Shown here piece by piece: positions 1 to 5,378 of a DNA stretch of 7,693 nucleotides. A program made the translations under genes and the position numbers. A model generated the notes under the pieces. That model saw nothing but the letters and a program-made list of their open reading frames with translations, was not told the DNA's origin and did no database searches. The DNA comes from an uncultured Pseudomonadota bacterium (GTDB lineage Bacteria; SAR324; NAC60-12): the NCBI GenBank assembly GCA_913052275.1, contig CAJXDX010000080.1, positions 1 to 7,693 of the forward strand, read 5' to 3'. Position 1 is the stretch's first letter. Every line of letters starts with the position of its first letter.

Positions 1-335
1 ACGAGAATTATGGAGGGCTGGCCCTTGAAGAAGAAGGAGAAAGATGTGCTGCAATACTAAATGACCCTTCAAAAAAAGTAATGATAATGGGGAACCATGG
101 AGTACTTGTGATCGGTACAGATGTCGCAGACGCTTTTAATCGATTCTATTATTTTGAAAGAGCGGCTGAAACCTATATAAAATCCCTATGGACTCAAAAG
201 CCGCTGAGGATACTTTCGGACAAAATTGCTGAGAAAACAGCTTCAGAACTTGAAAATTATCCGGATCAAAGCATGATTTTTTTCGATGATCTTAAAGCAA
301 TTCTTGATGAAGAGGAGCCATCTTATCGTAACTGA
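1..335 (+). CDS. Class II aldolase/adducin-family protein, C-terminal part (5' end outside the window)
   Basis: The reading frame is open from the left edge (first full codon at 3) and stops with TGA at 333-335, giving the last 110 residues of a protein that in this family is usually about 250 residues long. The fragment begins with ENYGGLALEEEGER and continues to MGNHGVLVIG. In class II aldolases (fuculose-phosphate aldolase, AraD, adducin head fold) the His of GNHG, codon 96-98 here, is a ligand of the catalytic divalent metal. The following stretch with YYFERAAETY and a tail ending EEEPSYRN match bacterial proteins annotated only as class II aldolase/adducin family. Such proteins cleave or epimerise sugar phosphates or related hydroxy acids, but the substrate cannot be read from this fragment. 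The first two metal histidines and the catalytic acid would lie upstream of the window. The start is not visible, so the ATG codons at 81 and 87 are internal methionines. It lies 175 nt upstream of the HD/PhyH pair on the same strand, so co-transcription is possible but not shown. Confidence 0.85.
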   Translation, partial: ENYGGLALEEEGERCAAILNDPSKKVMIMGNHGVLVIGTDVADAFNRFYYFERAAETYIKSLWTQKPLRILSDKIAEKTASELENYPDQSMIFFDDLKAILDEEEPSYRN

Positions 336-383
336 TTAATTATTTAATAAATTAAATTGATGCAGTTGTTATGAATAAAAAAC

Positions 384-474
384 TATGTCATTTCGACTGA
401 AGCTTGTTCTGGGCATGAGCGCAGGCTGGAAATCCAGTAAAAATTTCAGAAATGAAATAATTAAGATTTCTCCT
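384..474. repeat. Possible degenerate intergenic repeat element with a small hairpin
   Basis: The 175-nt gap between the aldolase and the HD gene (336-510) starts very AT-rich. From about 384 it resembles a dispersed palindromic intergenic repeat: a block beginning TGTCATTTCGACTGAAGC, then GGAAATCC, then AGATTTCTCC. Within it AGAAAT (448-453) pairs with ATTTCT (466-471) around a 12-nt loop. Elements with a CATTTCGAC head and an AGAAATCT/AGATTTCT arm are common in many bacterial genomes. The resemblance is from memory and no second copy lies in this window, so repeat status is an inference. No gene is seen in the gap on either strand. Confidence 0.25.
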
Positions 475-501
475 TAAGACAGGAATAACTAATTTAATTC
501 T

Positions 502-505
502 GGAG
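502..505 (+). promoter_or_regulatory. Ribosome binding site of the HD-domain gene
   Basis: GGAG lies five bases before the ATG at 511, a good Shine-Dalgarno match that supports this start. Confidence 0.6.
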
Positions 506-510
506 ATATT

Positions 511-1068
511 ATGGAAACTGTCAGTTTCACGAAAATGGAAGACGGCACCGCTGAAGAATATGCTTTCCTTACACCTCTCTATAATAATTGCCTTAATGGT
601 GTTCCGGACACGCTGCTGAAACTCCTCATACAAATGCAAGGGGACAAACTGGGGTACAAGATTGACCGATATACTCATTCTCTGCAATCGGCCACAAGAG
701 CAGAAAGGGATGGCGCAGATGAAGAAACAATTGTCTGTACTCTGCTGCATGACATCGGAGATCTGCTTGCTCCACAGAATCACAGCCAGGTTGCTGCCTC
801 CATTCTTCGTCCTTACATCAGTGAACAGAATTATTGGATTCTGAAGCATCACGGACTGTTCCAGGGATACTACTATTTTCACCACCTGAATAAAGATCGC
901 AATGTCCGTGAAAAATACAAAGATCATCCATATTATCAGTCATGTGTGGATTTTTGCCACAAATGGGATCAATCTTCATTCGATCCGGATTATGACACTT
1001 TCCCCCTGGAACATTTTGAACCGATGGTAAGGAATGTTCTAAGCAAGCCTCTGAATACATTTGATTGA
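511..1068 (+). CDS. HD-domain mixed-valent di-iron oxygenase-like protein (PhnZ/TmpB type)
   Basis: This 185-residue protein has the ligand set of the HD-fold di-iron oxygenases related to myo-inositol oxygenase and PhnZ: His56 (THSLQ), His80-Asp81 (LLHDIGD), His91 (NHSQ), His113 or His114 (ILKHHGLFQ) and Asp153 (KWDQ). The segment from His56 to the HD pair, including HSLQ, a GAD turn and LLHD, closely follows PhnZ as I remember it, with the same 24-residue spacing. PhnZ and TmpB use O2 to cleave the C-P bond of an alpha-hydroxyphosphonate, releasing phosphate. The residues aligning with the PhnZ substrate lid Tyr24/Glu27 appear to be Lys46 and Tyr49, so another substrate is likely. Similar proteins are widespread and usually annotated just as HD-domain or phosphohydrolase. 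The protein is presumably cytosolic, with no signal peptide or membrane segment. The next gene, a PhyH oxygenase, begins 25 nt after the stop, which matches the known two-enzyme cassette. Plain phosphohydrolase activity is the main alternative. Confidence 0.8.
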   Translation: METVSFTKMEDGTAEEYAFLTPLYNNCLNGVPDTLLKLLIQMQGDKLGYKIDRYTHSLQSATRAERDGADEETIVCTLLHDIGDLLAPQNHSQVAASILRPYISEQNYWILKHHGLFQGYYYFHHLNKDRNVREKYKDHPYYQSCVDFCHKWDQSSFDPDYDTFPLEHFEPMVRNVLSKPLNTFD

Positions 1069-1084
1069 ATTAATTTATCTCATC

Positions 1085-1088
1085 AGGA
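1085..1088 (+). promoter_or_regulatory. Ribosome binding site that fixes the PhyH gene start at 1094
   Basis: AGGA lies five bases upstream of the ATG at 1094. The longer frame from the TTG at 1061 would overlap the HD gene and add 11 residues that do not belong to the family's usual N-terminus, so the ATG is preferred. Confidence 0.6.
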
Positions 1089-1093
1089 AGAAA

Positions 1094-1897
1094 ATGAACC
1101 TAAAACTAAGTCAAGCGGAACAGGAACAATACAGGCGTGATGGATTTTTCTTTCCTGTTCGCATAATGGATGCAGCAGAAGCTACTAATCACCGCAGACA
1201 ATTGGAAGATATTGAGACCAAATATGGTCCGATGCATTATCGTCACAAGCCCTACCTGCTGATGACATCTGCTGCAGAAATTGCCCGTAATCCGGTGCTT
1301 CTGGATGCTGTTGAGGATCTGCTTGGACCGGACATTCTGCTTTGGGACTCGGCATACGTAATCAAGGAACCACGCAATACCAAGTACATCTCATGGCACC
1401 AGGATCTGACATATTGGGGGTTAGATGGCGAAGAACTTGTTACAGCATGGGTGGCTATCTCCTCCTCCACTCCAGAAAGCGGGTGTATGAAGATGCTTCC
1501 AGGCTCACATCTTGAAGGAGAAAATCCGCATCACGACACATACGGAAAAGATAACATCCTGCATCGGGGGCAGGAGCTGGATATGGCAGTGGACGAGGAT
1601 AAGGCAGTGAGCATTGAACTTCAGCCAGGAGAAGCTTCTCTTCACCATGGCTGGGTTGCTCACGCCTCACATCCCAACAAATCCGATGACCGACGGATAG
1701 GCCTTTCCTTGCAGTACCTCACTCCCCGGATGAAGCAAAAAAAGACTGAAAGGGAATCTGCCCTGCTCGTTCGTGGCCAGGACCGCTTTAATCATTTTCG
1801 TCCGGAACCGGTTTGCACAAATGACTTTGACCCGGCCATGATCACCTGCCAGGCGGAAGCAGAAAGGCTCAAGCACGAGGTGTATGATACGGATTAA
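1094..1897 (+). CDS. Phytanoyl-CoA dioxygenase (PhyH) family Fe(II)/2-oxoglutarate oxygenase
   Basis: This 267-residue protein is the size expected of small bacterial PhyH enzymes. Numbered from the ATG at 1094, the HxD of the iron facial triad is His102-x-Asp104 (ISWHQDLTYWGL). The distal His is His190 (GWVAHASHPNKSDD), and Arg201 eleven residues later is the arginine that grips the 2-oxoglutarate carboxylate, a spacing that matches human PhyH. The GSH of MLPGSH and the preceding AWVAISSSTPESGCM are typical of the double-stranded beta-helix core. All catalytic residues are present, so the enzyme should be active, hydroxylating an unactivated carbon with decarboxylation of 2-oxoglutarate. PhnY and TmpA, which hydroxylate phosphonates next to phosphorus, belong to this superfamily and pair with an HD oxygenase like the gene just upstream. 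The likely role is therefore the first step of a two-step oxidation finished by the HD protein. The substrate is unknown. The protein is presumably cytosolic. It ends 17 nt from the convergent PrsW gene. Confidence 0.9.
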   Translation: MNLKLSQAEQEQYRRDGFFFPVRIMDAAEATNHRRQLEDIETKYGPMHYRHKPYLLMTSAAEIARNPVLLDAVEDLLGPDILLWDSAYVIKEPRNTKYISWHQDLTYWGLDGEELVTAWVAISSSTPESGCMKMLPGSHLEGENPHHDTYGKDNILHRGQELDMAVDEDKAVSIELQPGEASLHHGWVAHASHPNKSDDRRIGLSLQYLTPRMKQKKTERESALLVRGQDRFNHFRPEPVCTNDFDPAMITCQAEAERLKHEVYDTD

Positions 1898-1914
1898 CTA
1901 AAATCCAGATAAAT

Positions 1915-2646
1915 TCAACTTTTCAGCTTAATCTTACTCACTTTTAATGCAGATCTTCCAAGAAAAAAACTTATGCCTCCCATCAAAATTATTTGCAAAT
2001 ATGCTTCTCTCTCCATTTTCATTGACAATAAAAAGTCATAAAATCCATGCAGAAAAGCAGAAATTAACCAGCCCTGGAGCACTGTGATCATCGGCAAATA
2101 ATATCTGTTTTTCCTTACTTTGCCGTTATCCAGCTGCATACGAGATTTTGCTACAAAATAGCCCATCGGCACACTCATGAAAGCATGAGCGGGAATGGTT
2201 ATCACAGTTCTGGTAGTGACCACAGCTACACCAAACTGGTCCAAATAATAAAAATTCTCCATTGTTGCAAATCCAACAGAAACCACCGCAGCATAGAGAA
2301 TCCCATCAAATGGTTCCTCCAGGTGACGACTTGGATAAACCACGGCCAACAAAACAAGCAATTTTGAAAACTCTTCATTAAACCCAACAAGAAACCAAAA
2401 GCCTGAACCAAGCAGAGGAATTGATTTACCAAACAATTCAATCTGTGGAAAAGAAGCATCCGGCCAGAAAAGTGTGTATTTTTCAACAGCATGATTGAGA
2501 ACCAGCGCCAATAGACCGCATGCCATTCCACCAACAAATAATACCAGCAGCAGCGGCAGGTATACTTTTTTGTAACGCTGGGCATGATAAAATACCCAAC
2601 CCCAGAGGATGCCTGGAACAAGTACAATTCCTACAATTGGCAACAT
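1915..2646 (-). CDS. prsW: PrsW-family intramembrane metalloprotease
   Basis: This 243-residue, very hydrophobic protein has about seven predicted membrane segments (roughly residues 2-20, 29-50, 82-103, 115-134, 140-164, 186-207 and 214-230). It carries the PrsW motifs in order: EExxK as E91-E92-F-S-K95, an E-N pair at E130-N131 after GFATM, H154 in IPAHAF, and HxxxD as H200-G-F-Y-D204. These intramembrane polar residues form the active site in the PrsW/CPBP-like protease clan, so the enzyme appears intact. Bacillus PrsW cleaves the anti-sigma factor RsiW; no sigma or anti-sigma gene is visible here, so the substrate is unknown. The start is slightly odd: the AGAAGGA Shine-Dalgarno runs straight into the ATG at 2646 with no spacer. 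A TAA stop lies three codons upstream in frame, so the start cannot be earlier. The TTG at codon 2 is an alternative that improves spacing little. The gene converges on PhyH and diverges from the diguanylate cyclase. Confidence 0.88.
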   Translation of the reverse strand: MLPIVGIVLVPGILWGWVFYHAQRYKKVYLPLLLVLFVGGMACGLLALVLNHAVEKYTLFWPDASFPQIELFGKSIPLLGSGFWFLVGFNEEFSKLLVLLAVVYPSRHLEEPFDGILYAAVVSVGFATMENFYYLDQFGVAVVTTRTVITIPAHAFMSVPMGYFVAKSRMQLDNGKVRKNRYYLPMITVLQGWLISAFLHGFYDFLLSMKMEREAYLQIILMGGISFFLGRSALKVSKIKLKS

Positions 2647-2655
2647 TCCTTCTTA

Positions 2656-2669
2656 CACTATATATTGTG
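2656..2669. promoter_or_regulatory. Imperfect 14-bp palindrome in the divergent prsW/cyclase spacer
   Basis: CACTATATATTGTG reads the same on both strands except at one symmetric pair (positions 4 and 11), so it is an operator-like CACnATATATnGTG. It sits 10 bases before the prsW start, in the 127-bp spacer (2647-2773) that must hold both divergent promoters. The TATATA core could equally be a -10 element for prsW. No convincing -35 element or full sigma-70 pair was found for either gene. Confidence 0.25.
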
Positions 2670-2773
2670 ATTGCTTTTGATTCATGACATAGTTTTCTGG
2701 GAACCACACTCTGTATTACACCTTGTATTGAGGAAGACTGCAACAATCTGGATGAAAGTCAAGAAAGATCCTG

Positions 2774-4186
2774 ATGCAACGTAAACCTCTTTCCTTTCCC
2801 AAGAGCTCTCCGGAACTTGATCATTATGCTGATATAATCAGGTCCGGTCGATATTTTCGCAAGATCAGCAAGTCTCATCTCAAAGAAATGCTTCGTCAGA
2901 GTGAATTGATCACATTGAATGCTGACGAATTCCTCATCCGTAAAGAACATAGCAATTCTCCGGAATTAATTGTTCTGCTGGAAGGTTCACTTGCAGTGAC
3001 ATCTGAGGGACAATTTATTATGCGTCTTAATAATCCCGGTGATTTGGTTGGCGAATTGTCTGTTATTGCAGGGGAATCAAACCACTTTGCTGATGTCATC
3101 TCAGAAGAACAATCAAAAGTTGTGATTTTTCCTTATCACCTGTTCAAAGTAGCCGATGATGACACTGAAGTTTCTGTTGCATATCTGGTATTTTCACACA
3201 TACTCGCAGAAAAACTTAAACATGTAACAGCTCAGTCCCTACTGAAAAAAAATGTACGCTCACAGAAAGATTCACACCCGGTAATTGGCATCCTTGACAA
3301 TGATAAAAAATCACGTGCACTGATCAGTTCCACACTGGGAAAAATCTGGAACAAGGCAAATGTTATTCAAATTGAGTCTTTTCAGGATTTTCTTGAAAAG
3401 CCGTTTGAGAATCGTTTTGACCTGCTGATTGTTGACCCTGAGAACATAAGTGGGAAAAAATCTAAAAATGATTCGATTCAGAAGATTACTGATATCTGCA
3501 ACTCATTTTCGGCACCCATCATGGTAATCAGCAGATTTTGTAGAAAAGAGGAGAATCGGATATTTCTTGCAGGACTGGGCGTAACAGACTTTTTAATCAA
3601 GCCATTTGCTGAATTTGATCTGCAGCATACACTGACGAAATTGAGAAAAGACCATTATCGCCAGAAAGAGCTGGAGCAGGTAGTAATCGAAGCAGACACC
3701 GACAAACTTACGGGATTGGCAAACCGAAGAAGATTGGATGAATTCCTGGATGCACTGGTGACCCTTTTTCCGGAAGAAAAGCAGTCTTTTTCATTAATAA
3801 TGGCTGATGTGGATCACTTCAAATATTACAATGATGCTCATGGACATCAGATGGGGGATATTGTGCTGGCCACCATTGCCTCAATACTTAAAAATAGGAT
3901 TCGGAGAGGTGACCTGGCCGCTAGGTTCGGTGGAGAAGAATTTGTTGTGATCCTGCCGAATTGCTCAAAAGAAAATGCAGTACTGATCGGTAACAAGCTT
4001 CGCGTGGCAATTTCTGATGAGAATATCCAGTTCCAGGAGCAACAGCCCATGGGGAACCTAACCTGTACTTTTGGTATAGCAACTTATCCTGATGACGCCG
4101 ATACCAAGGAACTTTTGTTGAAAAAAGCTGATGAATGTTTATATGATGGTAAGGCAAGCGGAAGAAATAAAGTAGTTGCTGCTTAA
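2774..4186 (+). CDS. Diguanylate cyclase with cyclic-nucleotide-binding-like and receiver domains
   Basis: This 470-residue protein has three domains. Residues about 20-155 form a CRP-type beta-barrel, with the phosphate-cassette region NPGDLVGELSVIAGESNHFA (88-107). The Arg that normally contacts the cyclic phosphate (R-T/S-A) is replaced, the local sequence being N103-H104-F105-A106, so canonical cAMP or cGMP binding is doubtful. Residues about 168-292 are a receiver domain with acidic pair D175/D177, phospho-acceptor D221 (LLIVDPENISG), S253 and K276 (FLIKPF), so it should accept phosphate. Residues about 300-470 are a GGDEF domain: DxLT-like start D310-K-L-T, D345 and N353 for metal and base contacts, signature GGEEF (386-390), and an intact inhibitory site R377-x-x-D380 exactly five residues before it. 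It should make c-di-GMP from two GTP, with product feedback. No membrane segment is seen, so it is cytosolic. No partner kinase is in the window. The upstream AGAAAG (2762-2767) is a weak ribosome site. Confidence 0.93.
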   Translation: MQRKPLSFPKSSPELDHYADIIRSGRYFRKISKSHLKEMLRQSELITLNADEFLIRKEHSNSPELIVLLEGSLAVTSEGQFIMRLNNPGDLVGELSVIAGESNHFADVISEEQSKVVIFPYHLFKVADDDTEVSVAYLVFSHILAEKLKHVTAQSLLKKNVRSQKDSHPVIGILDNDKKSRALISSTLGKIWNKANVIQIESFQDFLEKPFENRFDLLIVDPENISGKKSKNDSIQKITDICNSFSAPIMVISRFCRKEENRIFLAGLGVTDFLIKPFAEFDLQHTLTKLRKDHYRQKELEQVVIEADTDKLTGLANRRRLDEFLDALVTLFPEEKQSFSLIMADVDHFKYYNDAHGHQMGDIVLATIASILKNRIRRGDLAARFGGEEFVVILPNCSKENAVLIGNKLRVAISDENIQFQEQQPMGNLTCTFGIATYPDDADTKELLLKKADECLYDGKASGRNKVVAA

Positions 4187-4406
4187 ACTTTGTGAAATTT
4201 ACTAACAAATAAATTAAAATGTCATTCAGCAGTAAAACTGATAAGGCTTAAAATATTTGAGTTATTGATTTTTTTCTACAAAATTTATTATGATCTTGCA
4301 TAAACACTGAATTTCCGGAATAATTTAAAGGTTTAAATAAATAAAGTCATTCTTACTATTCAGGTAATTCACACCGGATGCAGATGAAATGGATAATGAG
4401 TTAATA
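4187..4406. other. AT-rich intergenic region and rplM leader
   Basis: This 220-nt stretch holds no convincing gene. The left part has no clear intrinsic terminator for the cyclase; only very short stems such as CAGT-AAA-ACTG (4229-4239) are present. The right part carries the proposed rplM promoter and an untranslated leader of about 100 nt. The leader includes the 8-bp palindrome TTCCGGAA (4313-4320), too short to call a regulatory structure. Confidence 0.5.
4265..4294 (+). promoter_or_regulatory. Candidate sigma-70 promoter for rplM-rpsI
   Basis: TTGATT (4265-4270, four of six matches to TTGACA) is followed after 18 bases by TATGAT (4289-4294, five of six matches to TATAAT). An overlapping TATTAT at 4286-4291 would give a 15-base spacer. 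Transcription would start near 4300 and leave a leader of about 100 nt before rplM. The whole region is AT-rich, so chance matches are likely. Confidence 0.35.
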
Positions 4407-4850
4407 ATGAAAACCAAATTTGCCAAAAAAGAAGATTTTTACAATGGTACCTGCCGCAGGGCCTGGTGGATAGTGGACGCTGAAGGTAAGACATTAGGTC
4501 GTGTGGCGACACGAATTGCCCATGCACTGAGAGGGAAACATAAAGCGATTTTTTCTCCACATGTTGATACGGGAGACTTTGTGATAGTGGTTAACGCTGA
4601 AAAAATACATGTTAGCGGGAAAAAAGATGAGGACAAAATGTATTATCGGCACACTGGATATCCCGGAGGAATCAAAAGTACCAAATTTTATGAATTACAG
4701 AAAAAACATCCTGAACGTATATTGGAAGGTGCTGTTAAAGGCATGATGCCAAAAAACGCTCTGAACAGACGCGCTCTCCTTCGTTTGAAAGTTTATGCTG
4801 GCACAACGCATCCTCACGAATCTCAACAACCTCAGCCCCTGAATATTTGA
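4407..4850 (+). CDS. rplM: 50S ribosomal protein L13
   Basis: L13 is an early-assembling large-subunit protein that binds 23S rRNA. The 147-residue product matches the family over its whole length: the RAWWIVDAEGKTLGRVAT segment, the VNAEKIHVSGKK strand, YYRHTGYPGG, the ERILEGAVKGMMPKN loop and LKVYAGTTHPHESQQP near the C-terminus. The start at 4407 gives MKTKFAKKEDFY, matching the usual MKT opening, and the length is near the E. coli value of 142. An in-frame ATG at 4389 would add six residues (MDNELI) without clear homology and cannot be excluded, because neither start has a strong Shine-Dalgarno (GAG at 4398-4400 lies six bases before 4407). The gene is followed three bases later by rpsI, the near-universal bacterial order, so the two are co-transcribed and probably translationally coupled. 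Confidence 0.98.
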   Translation: MKTKFAKKEDFYNGTCRRAWWIVDAEGKTLGRVATRIAHALRGKHKAIFSPHVDTGDFVIVVNAEKIHVSGKKDEDKMYYRHTGYPGGIKSTKFYELQKKHPERILEGAVKGMMPKNALNRRALLRLKVYAGTTHPHESQQPQPLNI

Positions 4851-4853
4851 TCC

Positions 4854-5255
4854 ATGGAAAAACCTGCAACTGTGCAATATTACGGCACCGGACGTAGAAA
4901 AGACTCCGTTGCCCGTGTTTACCTCAGACCCGGTGATGGAAATATTGTTGTAAACAAGCGACCCGTTGAAGAATATTTTGGCAGAGATACCCTCAAAATG
5001 ATCCTCCGTCAGCCCCTGGAAATTACTGATTCACTTCAAAAATTCGATATCATAGTGAATGTCCACGGAGGTGGCTTGTCAGGTCAGGCAGGGGCTATTC
5101 GGCATGGTATTTCACGTGCACTTCTACTTGCTACGGAAAATTCGCGTGACGCTTTAAAAAAAGCCGGCATGCTGACCCGTGACCCCCGCAAAGTAGAAAG
5201 AAAAAAATACGGACAGCCCGGAGCCAGAAAAAAATATCAATATTCCAAACGCTGA
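4854..5255 (+). CDS. rpsI: 30S ribosomal protein S9
   Basis: S9 is a small-subunit head protein whose basic C-terminal tail reaches the P-site tRNA. The 133-residue product shows the family landmarks: GTGRRKDSVARVYLRPG near the N-terminus, the NKRPVEEYF turn, VNVHGGGLSGQAGAIRHGIS in the centre, LTRDPRKVERKKYGQPGARK, and the conserved end KYQYSKR whose final Arg contacts tRNA. Length is typical (130 in E. coli). The ATG lies three bases after the rplM stop with no good Shine-Dalgarno, which suggests translation by coupling from rplM. It is complete with no unusual residues. No intrinsic terminator follows directly. Confidence 0.98.
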   Translation: MEKPATVQYYGTGRRKDSVARVYLRPGDGNIVVNKRPVEEYFGRDTLKMILRQPLEITDSLQKFDIIVNVHGGGLSGQAGAIRHGISRALLLATENSRDALKKAGMLTRDPRKVERKKYGQPGARKKYQYSKR

Positions 5256-5378
5256 ACCTACTTTTTTGAATCAGCAGCTGCTGAGTAAGCGGAAACTGAG
5301 TTCATTAGTAGTTCTCCGGCTTTTCAATACATTCAGCAGTAAGTAAAGAGGGGCTCTGCATCGCTTTATTATAGCCGC
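5256..5378. other. Spacer between rpsI and the hydrolase gene
   Basis: This 123-nt non-coding spacer contains the palindrome annotated separately at 5271-5284. Just before the hydrolase start are a short AGAG-GGG-CTCT hairpin (5346-5356) and a TTTATTATA stretch that could serve as a -10 region. No hairpin followed by a run of T is present, so transcription may read through from rpsI. Confidence 0.4.
5271..5284. promoter_or_regulatory. Perfect 14-bp palindrome downstream of rpsI
   Basis: TCAGCAGCTGCTGA is an exact inverted repeat with no central spacer, beginning 16 bases after the rpsI stop. With no loop and no following T-run it does not fit an intrinsic terminator; a protein-binding operator or a chance motif is more likely. 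Confidence 0.35.

Noticed and set aside
388..927. 179-codon minus-strand reading frame
   Set aside because: It lies largely antisense to the HD gene, has no recognisable domain, and the HD protein on the plus strand has clear catalytic motifs.
1061..1093. Upstream TTG start for the PhyH protein overlapping the HD stop
   Set aside because: The ATG at 1094 has AGGA at good spacing and begins where family homology begins.
2226..2627. 133-codon minus-strand frame overlapping prsW
   Set aside because: It is a shifted frame of prsW; the prsW frame carries all the family motifs.
4223..5342. 13-nt direct repeat CATTCAGCAGTAA at 4223-4235 and 5330-5342, flanking the rplM-rpsI region
   Set aside because: One exact 13-mer pair is close to what chance gives in a window this size, and no mobile element or target duplication is associated.
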